A stretch of DNA of 64,000 nt from Dryococelus australis (lineage: Eukaryota > Arthropoda > Insecta > Phasmatodea > Phasmatidae): positions 222,900,491 to 222,964,490 of the forward strand of contig CM056994.1 of assembly GCA_029891345.1 (NCBI GenBank), written 5' to 3'. Below, one piece after another: positions 48,745 to 61,471 of the stretch. The notes below the pieces were generated by a model. It saw only the letters and a program-made list of their open reading frames with translations, was not told the DNA's origin and ran no database searches. Position 1 is the first letter of the stretch, and each line of letters opens with the position of its first letter. The translations under genes were made by a program, and so were the position numbers.

Positions 48745-50765
48745 TATTTGTTTCTGGTTGTACTTATGACATTGCTGTCAACGAGACAAGACCCACCTAT
48801 CATCCAACCTTTAAAGTACTTCATTAATATCATTTGCATCCATGTAGATGGAAGTAAGCTCATTAGTTATATCGGTAACTTATTGTTTTAATTGTTTTTA
48901 TAAATGGACATGAGATAATGACCATCTTGCGGTGAGCTGTTATTTTACGCTTATCATCACTCCGTGTCGTTTTTAATATATGCGTGAGTACGTAGCTAAA
49001 GGGGGCAGTGGAGGTAAGAGAGAGCGATGAGTGGCGTAAGTTACTTGACTTGTCACGTGAAGGCGCCACGGACAAACGAAGCGCTTTATTATTAAATGCT
49101 TGCAGTAAACAGCTTTATGTCATTGACTACGTCCTGGCCCGTATGATCGTCGGCTTCTGCTCAGTCTACCTCCAACGATCTATGACAGAAACGTCAGTCT
49201 GTAAAGGTGCATCGAAAGAAGTCAGTGACGTGGTGTAGGCACATGTTTGTTTGGCAGAATTTTATGACCACAGTAGTATCCGCCCATGAAGGTAAGAGGC
49301 GTTATGGAGACTGTACTGTGACATGTGTAATGTATCATCGCATAGCAGTGCCGTCTGTGTGCTGTCAGGTATGACAGAACATCACCTGTATCTATTAACT
49401 TATCACGTAGTAGTTAACTTCAACGACATTGTAAGGACAGTCGTGTGTCCGTTTACTCGGAACATCCCGCGAGTAACATTTCCGTAAGACAACACCTGAA
49501 CAAATATAGCCACGACTATACGTGCCTTCTAAGGAATGGCAGTGTTCTGCATCTGCCCTAACTCACTAGACCATTGGATTTTTCACTTACTGCGCTCTAA
49601 GAAATTGTTTTTGAATTTACCATATCAGCTTATACGTACAGTGAAAAAGTGCGAATGGTAAAATATTTTCCCATGCATCTGGTAATGTTCCTACAGTTGC
49701 TCAGGAAAGAGTCAAATGCGTAGGAAAGTTCCAAACTATGTATATTAGCGGTGTTAAACATTCCCATATGTTCAGCCTGATATGTAGAACTATTTCCATA
49801 AACTCTATATTTTAATAACTTCCAGTACAGTTTAGGAAGATTACCAGAATTTTTTTTTTTACAGTGTAAAACTGCGTGAGACGTGCCAAGTGCAATAGTG
49901 AGACCGAATGTAGTAAATTGTTAACTTACTTTTTTCATCGTTGGATCACGACTAGTGGCGTTTAGTGCTCACGACTAGTGGCGTTTAGTGCCCGGGCGAC
50001 AACAAAAATCATACCGGCAAGAAGTGCGAAAGGGGGGGGGGGGAGCACACTAATTATTAGCTTACTCTGGACTTCGTTAACAGCTTAGAGCTCACCCGGA
50101 CATGTCTATAATCAACTGTAATCGAATTACAAACATAAGCGAAGTACATGCGCGAGTGAGGCGTGACTTGTACCAAAATGAATTTCCGAAATGTTCCAGC
50201 CCCTAGTTATGTGAGAAAATAAATCTGTGATGGTAGTTAACATATATTTCGTAGACATAAAATGCGACGACGCATGGCATTGTTAACATAATTTGTGCAA
50301 TAATTGGTTTTAAGAATCAACTATATTAATGTAAAACAGGGTTTTAAGTATGGGTTCTTCCATCCATATCTATAAATAAATATGTTTGCAAAAATGACCT
50401 GTTTCACCTATAGACCCTCTGGAACAAGTATTACAGTGTGTATCCGCAATTACCATATGCAGGCATGTTCGAGGGGTTGCAAATAATTTGCCGGGCGCTT
50501 TGAAGGGCTTATTCGTGTACAACACAGGGCTTGCGAGTATTGGAAGCTCGTCCATCAACCTGTTTTGCGAAACCTTGGATGACGTTAACTGGTGCCTCGT
50601 GTGGCTATACAGGCAGCCCGAGGGAATACGTAGCTAGCTGGGGATACCATAGCGTTACTGGCGGATCTGGGGGATATGTACGTTTCTTGTTAGTACCATA
50701 CTGTAGCTGTCGATAATCAGACCTCGGGGAAAAAAATTATCAAAATGATTACTGGGATACTACTA
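48745..50765. other. Unassigned interval
   Basis: No recognised gene or element. A 23-bp unit TCACGACTAGTGGCGTTTAG(TGC) is directly duplicated at about 49946-49992. G run at 50033-50043. Confidence 0.3.
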
Positions 50766-50768
50766 AGC

Positions 50769-50990
50769 AGGGTGCCACGGTAATAGTTACCTGCATTGCT
50801 TGTCTCCTTTTGGATTATCGCAAGTGGGAATCGTGCCGGACGATGCCTTTGGTCGGCGGGTTTTCTCGGGGATCTCCCGTTTCCCCCGTCCCTTCATTCC
50901 GGTCCCGCTCCATATTCACTTCAATCACCCTTATCGGCTCTCATGACCACGCTAAGAGCCGGCTAAATCTCTTCAACCACTCACTCACTC
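50769..50990 (+). repeat. SINE-A copy, damaged head
   Basis: The A-box/B-box head is scrambled, but the body is well kept: CGCAAGTGGGAATCGTGCCG, TTGGTCGGCGGGTTTTCTCG, TCACCCTTATCGGCTCTCAT, ATCTCTTCAACCACTCACTC. Confidence 0.8.
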
Positions 50991-50999
50991 CTTTTGGGT

Positions 51000-52155
51000 T
51001 ATTATTTTACTATGCCGTGTCTGCTTACCTACAAAAAATCAGTTCTTGGAAATATTTTCACAGTACGATCTAGAGACGCAAATATTTTCTTAAAAACATT
51101 TTTTTTAAAAGTTCAACTGCTAAAATTTGGAGCCGAGTCATATAAACGAAAATAAAAATACTTCCTCATTTCATGCGGTAACATGGAACTGGTTGTTAGC
51201 GGCATACGTGACAATTCTGTACATCAGTGATGCTTAAACCGCATGGGAATGGGAGTGGGGTGTTTATTTCCCTTAAGGACTTGGAGAGGGGGAAGCGTAG
51301 CGATTATTGTATTCACAAGTATGTATCCTCTAAATTAATAAACAAAATGAACATTTTCAGAACCACTTTGATTTGTGTTTGCTGGTGTTGGAAATACTAT
51401 TCTTGATGCGCACTCTACGCAAGGGACTCTATTCTAATAAAATATTGCTTGTCAAATCAGTATTGCACATATACGCGTATCTCGTTTAGTATAGCCTATG
51501 GAAATATGAGAAAACAAATGTTTTCCCCTCACGAAAGATTAAACACTATTTTCTACAGCCGCCACTTTTGACTTTCATTCTATTAAATATATCTAACAGC
51601 TGACGGATCACAAATTTATAAAAAAAATATTCTGACAGAAATAGCAATATATACCCAAGTCACATCGAAATACTGTCGTTAAAATTCAGAGTAAATGAAA
51701 TAAATTTGTAACATTTGACAAACTCTTGCCCCACCTCTTTTTCACATAAGAACCCTGATGTGAACTTATTTTCTTTATGAACATGTGATTCATTGGCTGT
51801 TTCACTTCACGGTGTAGTTAGATTCCATACTCATTTTTGGTTTGTGACTTTACTTACATGCAGAAATAGTAAATATATAGCACGTTCTAGATTGCAAAGT
51901 TTGCTTCATGATCAAGCGTAGTGTGAAAACATTTTCATGATTTTCAATTAAAGATTTCCTAAGATACTCAAAACGCGCAGGGGGTTATCAAATGATTGAC
52001 TTAAAATGAAAACCCTGTATTCAGAAACTGAAAATACTTACTTACCTCAAAGTGGAATTGAACTCATGCCATGTGTTAGCGTTGTAGAGATCTGGTGCAA
52101 GACGGGACGTGCAATGATTTGCTACGTTCGGTAGTTTGTTAGCAAGTGTCTATTC
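51000..52155. other. Unassigned AT-rich interval
   Basis: No coding, RNA or transposon signal recognised. Confidence 0.35.
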
Positions 52156-52159
52156 TTAA

Positions 52160-53626
52160 GGGTGCGTTTATACGGCGATAGTAGTGCGCGATAGTTCCTA
52201 TCGCGAGAGCTACGCTCTCATTACTATCGCCGTGTAAACTGCATGATAGTTACTGTCGCACCGTCGCCATAACACTATCGCGATATCAGCTCGAGCTATA
52301 TAGTGATAGTAACGGTCGTGACAGAATATGCAACTATCGTAGTGTGATCCGTGTAGCATCACTATCGTAATAGTGCGGGTCAAAAATTTGTACATATGTT
52401 CGCTTTGAAAGTAACATTGCAAAATTATTTGTATTCTGTCAATATCTGTCGCCGTTCTTACACTATTTGGCGGTATGAAAGGACGTAGGTGTGACACGAC
52501 AGTATTGACAGCATATTTATTGTATTATAATAAACCACGGGAACAATACATGTTTACATGTCATTAATGTCCTGTCACGATATTTAACTACCCCAACTAA
52601 TACCAACCTCTTGACAAAAATATACTAATGTACGGCCTATCAATGTATTTACACAAATGTTGTCGGACATGTCCATTTTGAGGTTAACTTCTGACGGTGT
52701 TTGCCAACACATACAGGACGAGGTCCTTGTCTCAACTGATTCCTGAATGTAGGTGTTTTAAGTTGGAAAACAGCTGAGAGCCCTCCAATGATGTCAAAAA
52801 AGGGCTTTGGGTTGGTTCCAGTGAAAAGGTTTGAAAATTATTCGTTGCCTAGGTTTTTATGCCAAAATATAACCATTTACATAGCTTTCCCCAAAAATTT
52901 TACAATCAATAAAAGTTATACAAAAATATAGTTTTCCCACTGATTACATTTAGTATAAAAATGGTATAAAAATAATTCAGTTTAAAAATTTCCCCAAAAT
53001 ATACATTTTTACAAGATTACATCTCTTTCCCGCTATATTCAGGTCACATATAATTATTTTGCTTTAAACCATACTTAACTAAAATGACAGCAAGCGCCCT
53101 CCCCCCTTTTAAAATGTTGACGGAACGGCAGTTTCTGCCTAAGTGAAAACATTGTGCTGTCCCCCCGAATCTGGGCGAGACACCTGCATTTATATTTTAT
53201 TTGAACTAATCTAGAACATTACAAAATGATCTTCAATCCGTCGATATCGGAAATCCTGGAAGGGCACCCTGGCGGTGCGTGACTGGTTGGCGTCACGTGG
53301 CCAAGGTGACGTACGATGGAGGGGAAGGCAGTCATAGTTTTCGTGGGCGTCAACGGACCCACGGCGCCCATACTTGCAGGCCAGTAGGCCCGCCCAGCGG
53401 ACGTGAGCGTGGAGCTCGTCAAACACACCCCCGCCGCAGCGAAGGTAAGCCGTCCCAACATTTTCTCAACTTCATGTGGCACCTTCGGTTTTGAATTTCG
53501 TTTGATGTGCAGGGATAGCAGTCACAAACTATCACATCATGTTTCGATCGAGTGTGTAAACAGGACCTATCACACTTTCGTGATAGCTACTACCGTGGTA
53601 GCAATTATCGCCGTGTAAACGTTCTC
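52160..53626. mobile_element. PIF/Harbinger-like element, 1467 bp
   Basis: Left end GGGTGCGTTTATACGGCGAT and right end (minus strand) GAGAACGTTTACACGGCGAT are inverted, with TAA at 52157-52159 and 53627-53629 as target duplication. Both subterminal zones are packed with ACTATCG/CGATAGT motifs (about a dozen on the left), likely transposase binding sites. The middle (52500-53200) is AT-rich and non-coding; 53219-53482 is a GC-rich block unlike the rest. No transposase is recognised, so it is probably non-autonomous. Confidence 0.8.
53219..53482. other. GC-rich block inside the PIF-like element
   Basis: About 260 bp with frames of 71-87 codons open on both strands, the minus frames starting MPHEVEKMLG and MFDELHAHVR. 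No domain recognised. Composition differs sharply from the flanking element, as for a captured exon or foreign insert. Confidence 0.35.
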
Positions 53627-53639
53627 TAAGAGTGTTCAA

Positions 53640-55625
53640 GTTCCTAAGTTCTTTCCTAGATTTTTTGGAAAATACGAACGACATGAATGAATTTATTTGA
53701 AATCCAGCATTTTGTCCGCCTACCATTAAAGTTTAGCCTCTAGCTACTTTTAATTCATTCGTAACTCAGGTATGATTGTTCGTATCGTCACCAAAAATTA
53801 GTAAGGCGATTCTTTGCTTACTCCCATTAGTCGACAGAGTAGATTTGCAACACATTCATTCAATTTATAAAGGAAGTTATGATGACTGGACAGCAAATTA
53901 TTACCGTAATATTTTGTGTTCGTGTAAATTCGTATGTATAAGATAGCAGACTCTACTTGTAGTGTCATCCTGTAAATAAAAATTATTTGCCGCATTGTTT
54001 TAGCGTAGATGTGTGTCGTGTTTTGCATCTAAAATATTACTGCTTTTTGTGTATAGTGAAAAATTTTAAAACACACAGAACTTTCATTAGAAAGGGTGCA
54101 AAACTTGTACTGTTTCTAACTATTTAAAATTGCCTTGAAACTGATGGTATCGTTTTCCAAAATCGTCATCGCTTCTTTAGGCGTCTGTTCGTTTATTGCA
54201 CAAAAAGTCAATTTTTAATTTTAATATTAGATTGTGTAAAAAGTATGTTATTGTTTTTTTATTTGTAGTAATGACATTGTATTTACGTAATAGCTAAAAG
54301 TTTAACGTTGTTTGAACAGAAATACGATGTTAGGAATTTTTAGGCAAGCAATTAGTTTTATCCATGCGATCACTCCATGCTAAGAAAAGTCATGGTTACA
54401 TTTGGAAATAGTAGACACGTAAACGCCGTTTGTTATTTAAGGAACTGTACCAAACAGGCCAAGTTATTCCTTTTAGATGAAACAAGTGACTAGCACCAGC
54501 CTAAAATTCGTCAAGGAACAAGTCCTTACGCCACGTTCACTTACCGTGTACGTAATATCGGAAACAAAGAGCTAGTAAACGTTCTTATACAGAACACTTC
54601 TCGAACAGAAGGCTAACTTCTGTACACTTGTTCACACACGGCATAGAGAAATAGCGCAAGTGTACAGCTGCGTACACGGTCACTTGTCATACCTACTTCC
54701 CTAGAGATACCTTCAAGTTGACACATTCATGCACACCAGTTGTCTGATAACGCCTGTTTTATTTCTTAGGCAGCCTCCTGATTCTTCATTCATAATTAAA
54801 ACAATTGTACATAATTAAGTGGTGTCAATGTTCCTCGTATTTCTAAGTGCTTAAGATTATAGCTCTCAGAATTTTGTTCTTGAATAATTCCTCCAACAGT
54901 GGCAAAACTTCAATCACAGTGTAAAATTTTCTTTCAAAGCTCTTCAGACAAAAGTTGGTCAAATAAATTTGGAAGTTTGTAAGTCACGAAAACGTCATTT
55001 TTTAAAAAGTTGAATGGCTTCAGTTTCCATCAAAAATGTTGTCTATTGTGATAGGTCTAAAATTTCTTTGATGTTGGATGGGTTCAGCCGATCAGAATCG
55101 TCCATATCAATAACTGTTATTTCCGACACCACTAAACTTAAAAATGACAATCAGGTACTAGAAACGAAGTAAATTTATCGAAATAGTATGATATCGTTCA
55201 GGACATCAATGGTGTTGGGAGTACACATTGCAGTAACTGAAACATCTAAGGCAGTGAATTTCATCGTACAGCAAATAGCTATGGTAAACAACTCACATTT
55301 AGTTATGAAATGAAAATATATCACAAACTGGTTAATATTGCTTCCTGTAATGAGTTCCATTGTATCACAACAGGTGTATGCTGCTTTGAACATAATGTTT
55401 TTAAAATTATCTGGTAAGGTTCACATAATAAAAAAAAAAAAAATTCAACAGAGTGAATGATTATCAAACACATTCAAGAATATTAATGCAGCTCTATTAA
55501 ACGGGAAAAAAAAAATTTATGGCTGTCGTTTTCATATAGTATTGTCAAATATGTTTGAAGGAAATTAGGCACCGTGACAGGGGTTTAAGTAACTGAATGA
55601 ACATTTTTTGTGGAGATACGCCATT
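53640..55625. other. Unassigned AT-rich interval
   Basis: No gene or complete element. At 54530-54690 phrases of the type ACCGTGTACGTAA and CTGCGTACACGGTCAC face each other and might be decayed TIRs; too weak to call. Confidence 0.3.
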
Positions 55626-55631
55626 ATACTT

Positions 55632-56340
55632 CATTGTGAAGATTTTCCGTATATTTACGGAATGTTTTACGGTAACGTACAATGTATATACGGAAAGGCA
55701 ATCCGTAATTATGAAAAACGGAGTTAAGTCCGTAAATACAGAATACGGAAAGTCTCCTTGGCTTCGAGTTACGGGGACGAACAATGCCATTTCTACACGA
55801 AGCTTTCTTCGCCACTGTAACAAGAAAATTATCGTTCCTGCGGCAGTTACGATTATCCACGTGACTATGACCTATTCTTTCAAACATTAAAAAATAGCAT
55901 CAGGTGTCAGTAACATTTGGCAACACTAAAAATGCACTAAATTTAATAGAAACAATATTTGCTTTAGTCATTCGAAAATAAATATAAAAGTTATATCATA
56001 ATTTTCAAGTGAGAGATGTAGGAGAATGGTTGGAGTCGTGGACTGATAATTTTTTGTCTCGGTTTCAAACCTCGCTCAAGTACAAAATATTTTAACTTTT
56101 TTGATATATTATATTTTATACACATAACGAAAAGTAAAGACATTTTCATTATCTCTCTTTATTTTAAACTGAAAGTACAGAAAACTAACTTGGAAATTAA
56201 CGGAGAGGTTCCGTGAAATTTTCGGAAAGTCCGTTTCTGAATATCAATGTGTCCGTAATTTTATGGAGAGTTTACGGACACTTCTGGATAAATTTTTACC
56301 ACTGCTTTTCCGTAAAATGAAGGAAATTTTTTCAACAGTG
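55632..56340. mobile_element. CACTG-ended TIR element, copy 1
   Basis: The right end (minus strand) reads CACTGTTGAAAAAATTTCCT; the left end is a decayed CATTGTGAAGATTTTCCGTA. TTACGGAAA/TTTCCGTAA motifs recur throughout both subterminal regions. A tRNA-like stretch lies in the middle (56015-56095). The superfamily is uncertain; CACTG ends occur in Chapaev-type elements among others. The target duplication is not clear. Confidence 0.6.
56015..56095 (+). repeat. tRNA-like stretch in CACTG element
   Basis: GTAGGAGAATGGTTGGAGTC then GGTTTCAAACCTCGCTC resemble Pol III A- and B-boxes about 45 bp apart. Either a SINE head inserted in the element or part of its own sequence. Confidence 0.4.
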
Positions 56341-56344
56341 TAGT

Positions 56345-58845
56345 GGTTCATCATAGGAAACCTGCTGTTTTGCATATTATCTTCGTATACACTGTTATCG
56401 TTGTTCGTTCAGTAACTGATATTTCTTCTCTCTCATCTTGGTCGTGAAATCATTCTTAAAGCCCGTCTTTAGAATGCTTTATTATTCACATATGTTGGCA
56501 GAACCAAATCTCTGTTTCTTTTCTGTACTTTCATGTATTTTTATGTCCTAATGTAGATTTTTTAAATAAAAAAAACACTAAAACTAAGAAATTGTAAAAT
56601 CTGTAAACAATTCGTACAATCACTGAGAATTTTTCTGTTGGTAGGCCCGACCATTATCCACTAATCCTCCTCTTCGTCTACACACACCACTCTGATAAAG
56701 TTTTACTTGTATGGGAAAAGTTATTATTGACAAAGATCAACAGGGTGGTTGACTTTCGCGCTTTGGGAATCGTCCATTTGTTATTCAAAATTGCAATAAA
56801 ATTGAAATATTAGACGTGTAGGGTCAATTAACATAATATGAATTCTTAGAGCACTTCGTTTAACATTTTCAAAATTATTGAATATTTTATTTGGTGGTGG
56901 GCATGGTGGAGGGGGGGGGGGGGGAATTCCTATCCTATATATCCACGGCGAAAAAAAGTTTATTTTGGGTGAGGAGGGAAGATATAAAATGCCCTGTTCC
57001 TTCCCTCCATTTACCCAACGTGCTATTGCTTTTGATCTAATTTTCGATAATTGTTACTTGGTTTCAGAAAAAAAAACTTTTGAAAATTATATTATCACAT
57101 AAGGGTTTCGCAGGTAGCAACAACAAAAATCTAGGAAACGGTTAACGTGTTTTCCGAATTAACACCGATACAGTATTTACTTAATGTGCAAAATATTACC
57201 ATCATTGCAATTTCCGTGTTATTTGGAATTATAATTATTCTGTCACCAATGTATTGTTACAATTTTCTCACAAAGTGAGTGGGCTAAACCAAGTCCGTTA
57301 AGGGAAGGGGTTTTTAATTAAATAAAAGAGTTATTTGTGGTTATTCTAAATAAAATTACAATTAACTCGACTGAAGATCCCACAGTAAATTGATATCAAT
57401 TGCGGTTTACAATTATTGACTTGAATCAATACAATTTACAATTACCTCAAAGAAATTTACGTAATTAAATAATTAGAAATCAGTCCCAACAGACAGTGTA
57501 TCAAACCTGTTCAATTATTTTACATATTATGTCCGTATTAGACAGTTCCAATATTTACAATAAAATCCGTATCATGTGTTATTGAGTCCCATCTCATTTA
57601 GTCCTAGCCCCACCAGTCCGCAATGTTCTAGAGTTCTCCGACCGCCCTCGTGCACAGTAGCCTTCGCTGGTCGGGTTTCACGCCATCTCGTCCATTCACA
57701 CCACACCACCTTGTCCGTCGTCGCCCATCCTCTTCACCGAAGTCCCGGTTACCGCACTCAACCAGAAGGCTTCTATAAAGACTGCCGGCCGTCGGACCGC
57801 TGCAGTATTTATATGGTCGTTGGCCATCACTCAGAAATTTCTCTACGTGCCGCATTGCACCGAGGGTACTAATTCCCAGAATATTCTCGCGCATCCTTTA
57901 CACTTGTCGGCTTCCCCAGCAGGGTAGTGGAGGAGGGTCTGTGACGCCAGCTACGTCACCTCTGTCAGTAATTCTCCCGGTTGACGCGAGGGGAATGGTG
58001 ACCAGGCAGTGCGTGAGTCTCCCGTGTGAGAGGGGAGTCGTGGTAGGTCTCACCCCCCCCCCCCCGGGGGGGGGAAGGCAAGACCGCGCATAACGGGAGC
58101 TCGCGACCGGCGATAGCTGCAGCGCGTAACAGTATTTAAAGAGTTGTGCGTAGTCAGAGCTGTAGATTTACATTACAGATTCGTAAGTACCAGTGGTGTA
58201 GACTATATTATAATATCTAATTGCGTTTACAACTAGTAATTACGCTATACAATTTTGGGGCATAAAATGGATGTTGTAACTCTAGTTATTTGAACCTAGG
58301 CTAGTCAAATATGTTGGCTGGTCTTGGACTGTTCAGTGATAATATTAAATTTCTGCTCTTTCTCCGATACGTTGATCCCAGACAAGTGATAATTGAGTTT
58401 TTCTTTTGGCAAGTTTTTCGTATTTTGTTTCTAAATACTCTTTATTTCGAGAAACTGTGAACTTGCGATTAATTTTTGTGATTCCGTGAACCTCGGGAAA
58501 CAGGTAGGTAAGTCTGTTAAAAACGTTAAGTTAAAATTTTCTTTTTCAAGTTAGTGGAACAAATTACTAACATGCGACGGAAATATCATAGCTTGTTTTC
58601 ACCCTCCTTGGATAACTTTGTCTTACATTTGATAAATGTATTTTCTTTCTTTCCTCGGTATTCTATACGTTATCTCAGTCACTTCTCTAACAAAAGAAAT
58701 AAGGTTCCGTATTCTCCAATTGCTACAAATTAATAAGAACTCAAACTAAGAAAGTTATAATTAAGCCTTTCCGAAAATTATGCGACGTGATAAGAGTGTG
58801 CATATAAATCACCGTCGTAAACGTTAATCGTATTCTAAAAATTTA
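56345..58845. other. Unassigned, with a GC-rich region
   Basis: G run at 56909-56922. The 57600-58130 stretch is GC-rich with overlapping short frames. TATTTAAAG at 58132 followed by TCAGAGCTG is promoter-like, and CAGGTAGGTAAG at 58500 fits a splice donor. This could be a 5' exon of an unseen gene; evidence is weak. Confidence 0.25.
58053..58074. repeat. Poly-C / poly-G junction
   Basis: 13 C directly followed by 9 G, a perfect GC palindrome; prone to secondary structure and to sequencing error. Confidence 0.9.
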
Positions 58846-58850
58846 TGGAG

Positions 58851-59225
58851 CACTGTTTAAAATGTCTGTATATTTACAGAAATTTTTACAGAAATGTACG
58901 GCAAATATACGGAAATGCAAACCGTAATGACGGAAAATGGAGCTGAACACCGTAAATACAAAATACGGAAAGTGTCTGTATTTCATATAGCTTCGGGTTT
59001 CGCGAACGAACAGTTCCGGGTTACATGAAGCTTTATTTACAACTGAAACAAGAAAATTATCTTTTCTGCGGAAGTTAGTATATCCACGTCACTTAGGCAT
59101 GTTCCTTCAAACATCAAAACAGAAGCATCAGGTGTCTGCAACATTTAGTAACAACTAAAATACACAAACTTTAATTGAAACATAAAGTTGTTTACGTTAC
59201 CGTAGTAGAAATACCAATTTGTACA
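58851..59225. mobile_element. CACTG-ended element, copy 2 (left half)
   Basis: Starts CACTGTTTAAAATG with the same subterminal TTACGGAAA motifs. It then follows copy 1 through CCGTAATGACGGAAAA, AACAAGAAAATTATC, TATCCACGTCAC and AGCATCAGGTGTC to about 59190. The right half is absent; a SINE-A begins at the break. Confidence 0.65.
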
Positions 59226-59490
59226 GGAAGCTTCGGTGGCTGAGCGATTAGCACGCTCGCCTCCCACCAAGGTGATCCGGGCTCAATCCCCGGCCGGGCC
59301 ACCGGACTTTCGCAAGTGGGAATCGTGCTGGATGATGTCGTGTCGTTGGCCGGCGGCTTTCTCGGTGATCTCCAGTTTCCCCTGCCCCCTCATTCCGGCG
59401 TCGCTCTATATTCTCTTAAATCACCCTCATCGGCTCTCAAGACCTCGCTGTAAAGAGCCGCCAAAATCTCTTCTCTCACCCTTGTGTATT
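59225..59490 (+). repeat. SINE-A copy, full length
   Basis: GGTGGCTGAGCGATTAGCAC (A-box) and GGGCTCAATCCC (B-box), then the CGCAAGTGGGAATCGTGCTG body, TCACCCTCATCGGCTCTCAA, and an end near AAAATCTCTTCTCTCACCC. Inserted in or joined to the CACTG element. Confidence 0.85.
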
Positions 59491-60177
59491 TCCCATGGAG
59501 ATTGTTTTCGCATAAGTTTTTACTTTTGTTCTTTTACTTTTGTCTTTTATTTTAATTTTTTCATGTTGGCGCTCATGGCCTCGTTGCCGACTCACTCATT
59601 AAGACTGCCCTTTTGTAGTTTTTATATATTGGCTGCCAAAAAAACTGCGAATTTCAATTCGCGTATTTGGATCTAACTTACGTCCAAAGCACTCTTTAAA
59701 TATTATCGATATAGTCGATTCGCGGATTCTTTACACTTTTCGAGTTGAACCGTAGAAAAATTACCCAATGCATGACGTGTTAAGTTATTTCCTAAATATG
59801 TCCTTTATCACAAGCGTTGTATACTTGTGTTAACAAAAAAGTGTATTATTTTTTGTTAAATTAAACGTTTACTTATATTTCATTTATAAATTATAAATTT
59901 TTGTCTATATCTAGTATGTATTAAACGGGAAGGAAATGCGTGTGTTGGTAATGCCTCGTAATTCAAAATATTTACACTCAGCGCTCACGAATGCGATGCA
60001 ATGTCCCTTTGGTGTAATTTTCCAGACTCTGTAAGTTTTGTTTGCATGATGCGGAGGAATATACTGGAAGTAGAACTTTAGCAGGGCTTTAGAACAGTTG
60101 AAAGTGGCCTTGTATGGACTATAATTCATGTAATAATGCTTTCGCTTGCACGTAAGTTGAGCGTGGACGTCTTTCTC

Positions 60178-60298
60178 CTCGATGGTCGGCGGGTTTTCTT
60201 GGGTATCCCCCCCCCCCCCCATCCCCGCCCTTTTCATTTCGGCTCTGCTCCGTACTCACTCGCTTCACCCTTACCGGCTCTCAAGACCTCGATGTTAA
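60178..60298 (+). repeat. SINE-A copy, 5' truncated and interrupted
   Basis: GGTCGGCGGGTTTTCTTGG to CCTCGATGTTAA, including a C run (60207-60220). Its last 30 bp (GCGCCAAAATTTATTCACTC, about 60659-60678) continue after the foldback element. Confidence 0.8.
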
Positions 60299-60651
60299 GG
60301 ACACGATCCTTCATTTCTACAGCTTTTGTGAAAATTAATTTTTTGTACCTAAACCGGAGCCAATATTGTAAAATCCACTTACAATTTTGTTACAAATTGG
60401 TTTTATTATGTAGTCTAATTTTTTCAACACAAAAAATGTGTATACATTTATCCAATTAATTAACAAACGATTTTTTTGTTTATTTAATAGGCTAATTAGT
60501 TAAAACTGTACCGTTTTTGTGTTAAAAAATTAGACTACGTAGTAAAATCATTTTTCGTAACAAAATTGTAAGAGGATTGTACAATATTGGCTCCCGTTTG
60601 GGTACAAAAAATTAATTCTTGCAAAAGCTGTAGAAATGAAGGATCGTGGCC
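60299..60651. mobile_element. Foldback TTAA element, copy 2
   Basis: 353-bp inverted repeat, same family as 27350-27683: GGACACGATCCTTCATTTCT at the left is mirrored by AGAAATGAAGGATCGTGGCC at the right. TTAA flanks it at 60295-60298 and 60652-60655, and the flanks are two halves of one SINE. TTAA targets are typical of piggyBac-type transposases, but the termini do not start CCC, so the superfamily is open. Confidence 0.85.
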
Positions 60652-60689
60652 TTAAGTGGCGCCAAAATTTATTCACTCAGTCTTTTTCC

Positions 60690-61470
60690 TCTAATGGTTG
60701 AGGACGGATTGCCCGTGGAGGCGCAAGTCCACGGCGCGAAACCAGCGCGGGGAATTTGTCAGCCGTGACAACGTGAAAGGTTGATCCGCTTCATCTGTTA
60801 CCTCTTCTTGCAGACTCTGCTTTCAGCTCCGGCGCAAGTCATGTGACACGACATGTGAAGTCGAGATCCTTTAGTCACTTCTGTCCGTGTCGACCACTCC
60901 CTACTTCTTTTGTCTCTTTCATTAAACCCTAATTGCTTCTACTGACTTGTCCGTGGGGTACGTGATGTGCGCAACATACCATCCTAGGTTGGCTTGGTCA
61001 AAGGATTTAATTTCAGAAAAAAAAGTCTTTGCACGTTTAATTAATTTCACCGAATTACTTGAAGCAATGCCCTTAACGACTGTAATGATATAATAAGTGT
61101 TTGCAGCAGCTGAAGAACGTGTAGGTACATTTTCGTTTGTTTGCAGAAAACAAAAAAATGGCTGCATTACTACGATTGCAGGAGAAATTTAGCCAACTAA
61201 TTTGACTTTTTTTGGGGCATATTTAGTGTATGAATTTTTTACGAGACAAATTTTACCAAAAGTGTACATACGAACGATTTTTTTAACCTCAGCTTTTAAG
61301 ACTGTTAAAGAGCCAAATGTTTTCTTACTACAGGACCCAAACAGTGAACATTTTTTTTTGTATTGTCACGGGGCTAGAACAGTTACCATGTTAAAAAATT
61401 TGGTTATCATACTAAGACTGAGAAAAACATTGCATAGATATTTGTAGGTAATAATGAAATGATGTGAACT
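60690..61470. other. Unassigned interval
   Basis: A mildly GC-rich part (60700-60900) has a short hairpin (GTGGAGGCGCAAGTCCAC). The remainder is AT-rich. Nothing recognised. Confidence 0.3.
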
Positions 61471-61471
61471 C

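Noticed and set aside
54528-54690. Another PIF-like TIR pair (ACCGTGTACGTAA / GCGTACACGGTCAC)
   Set aside because: Too short and without a target duplication or defined ends.
27319-60664. TTAAGTGGCGCCA near both foldback copies taken as part of the element
   Set aside because: It lies outside opposite ends in the same orientation; at 60 kb it is explained as SINE sequence, and a 13-bp match is expected by chance in a window this size.
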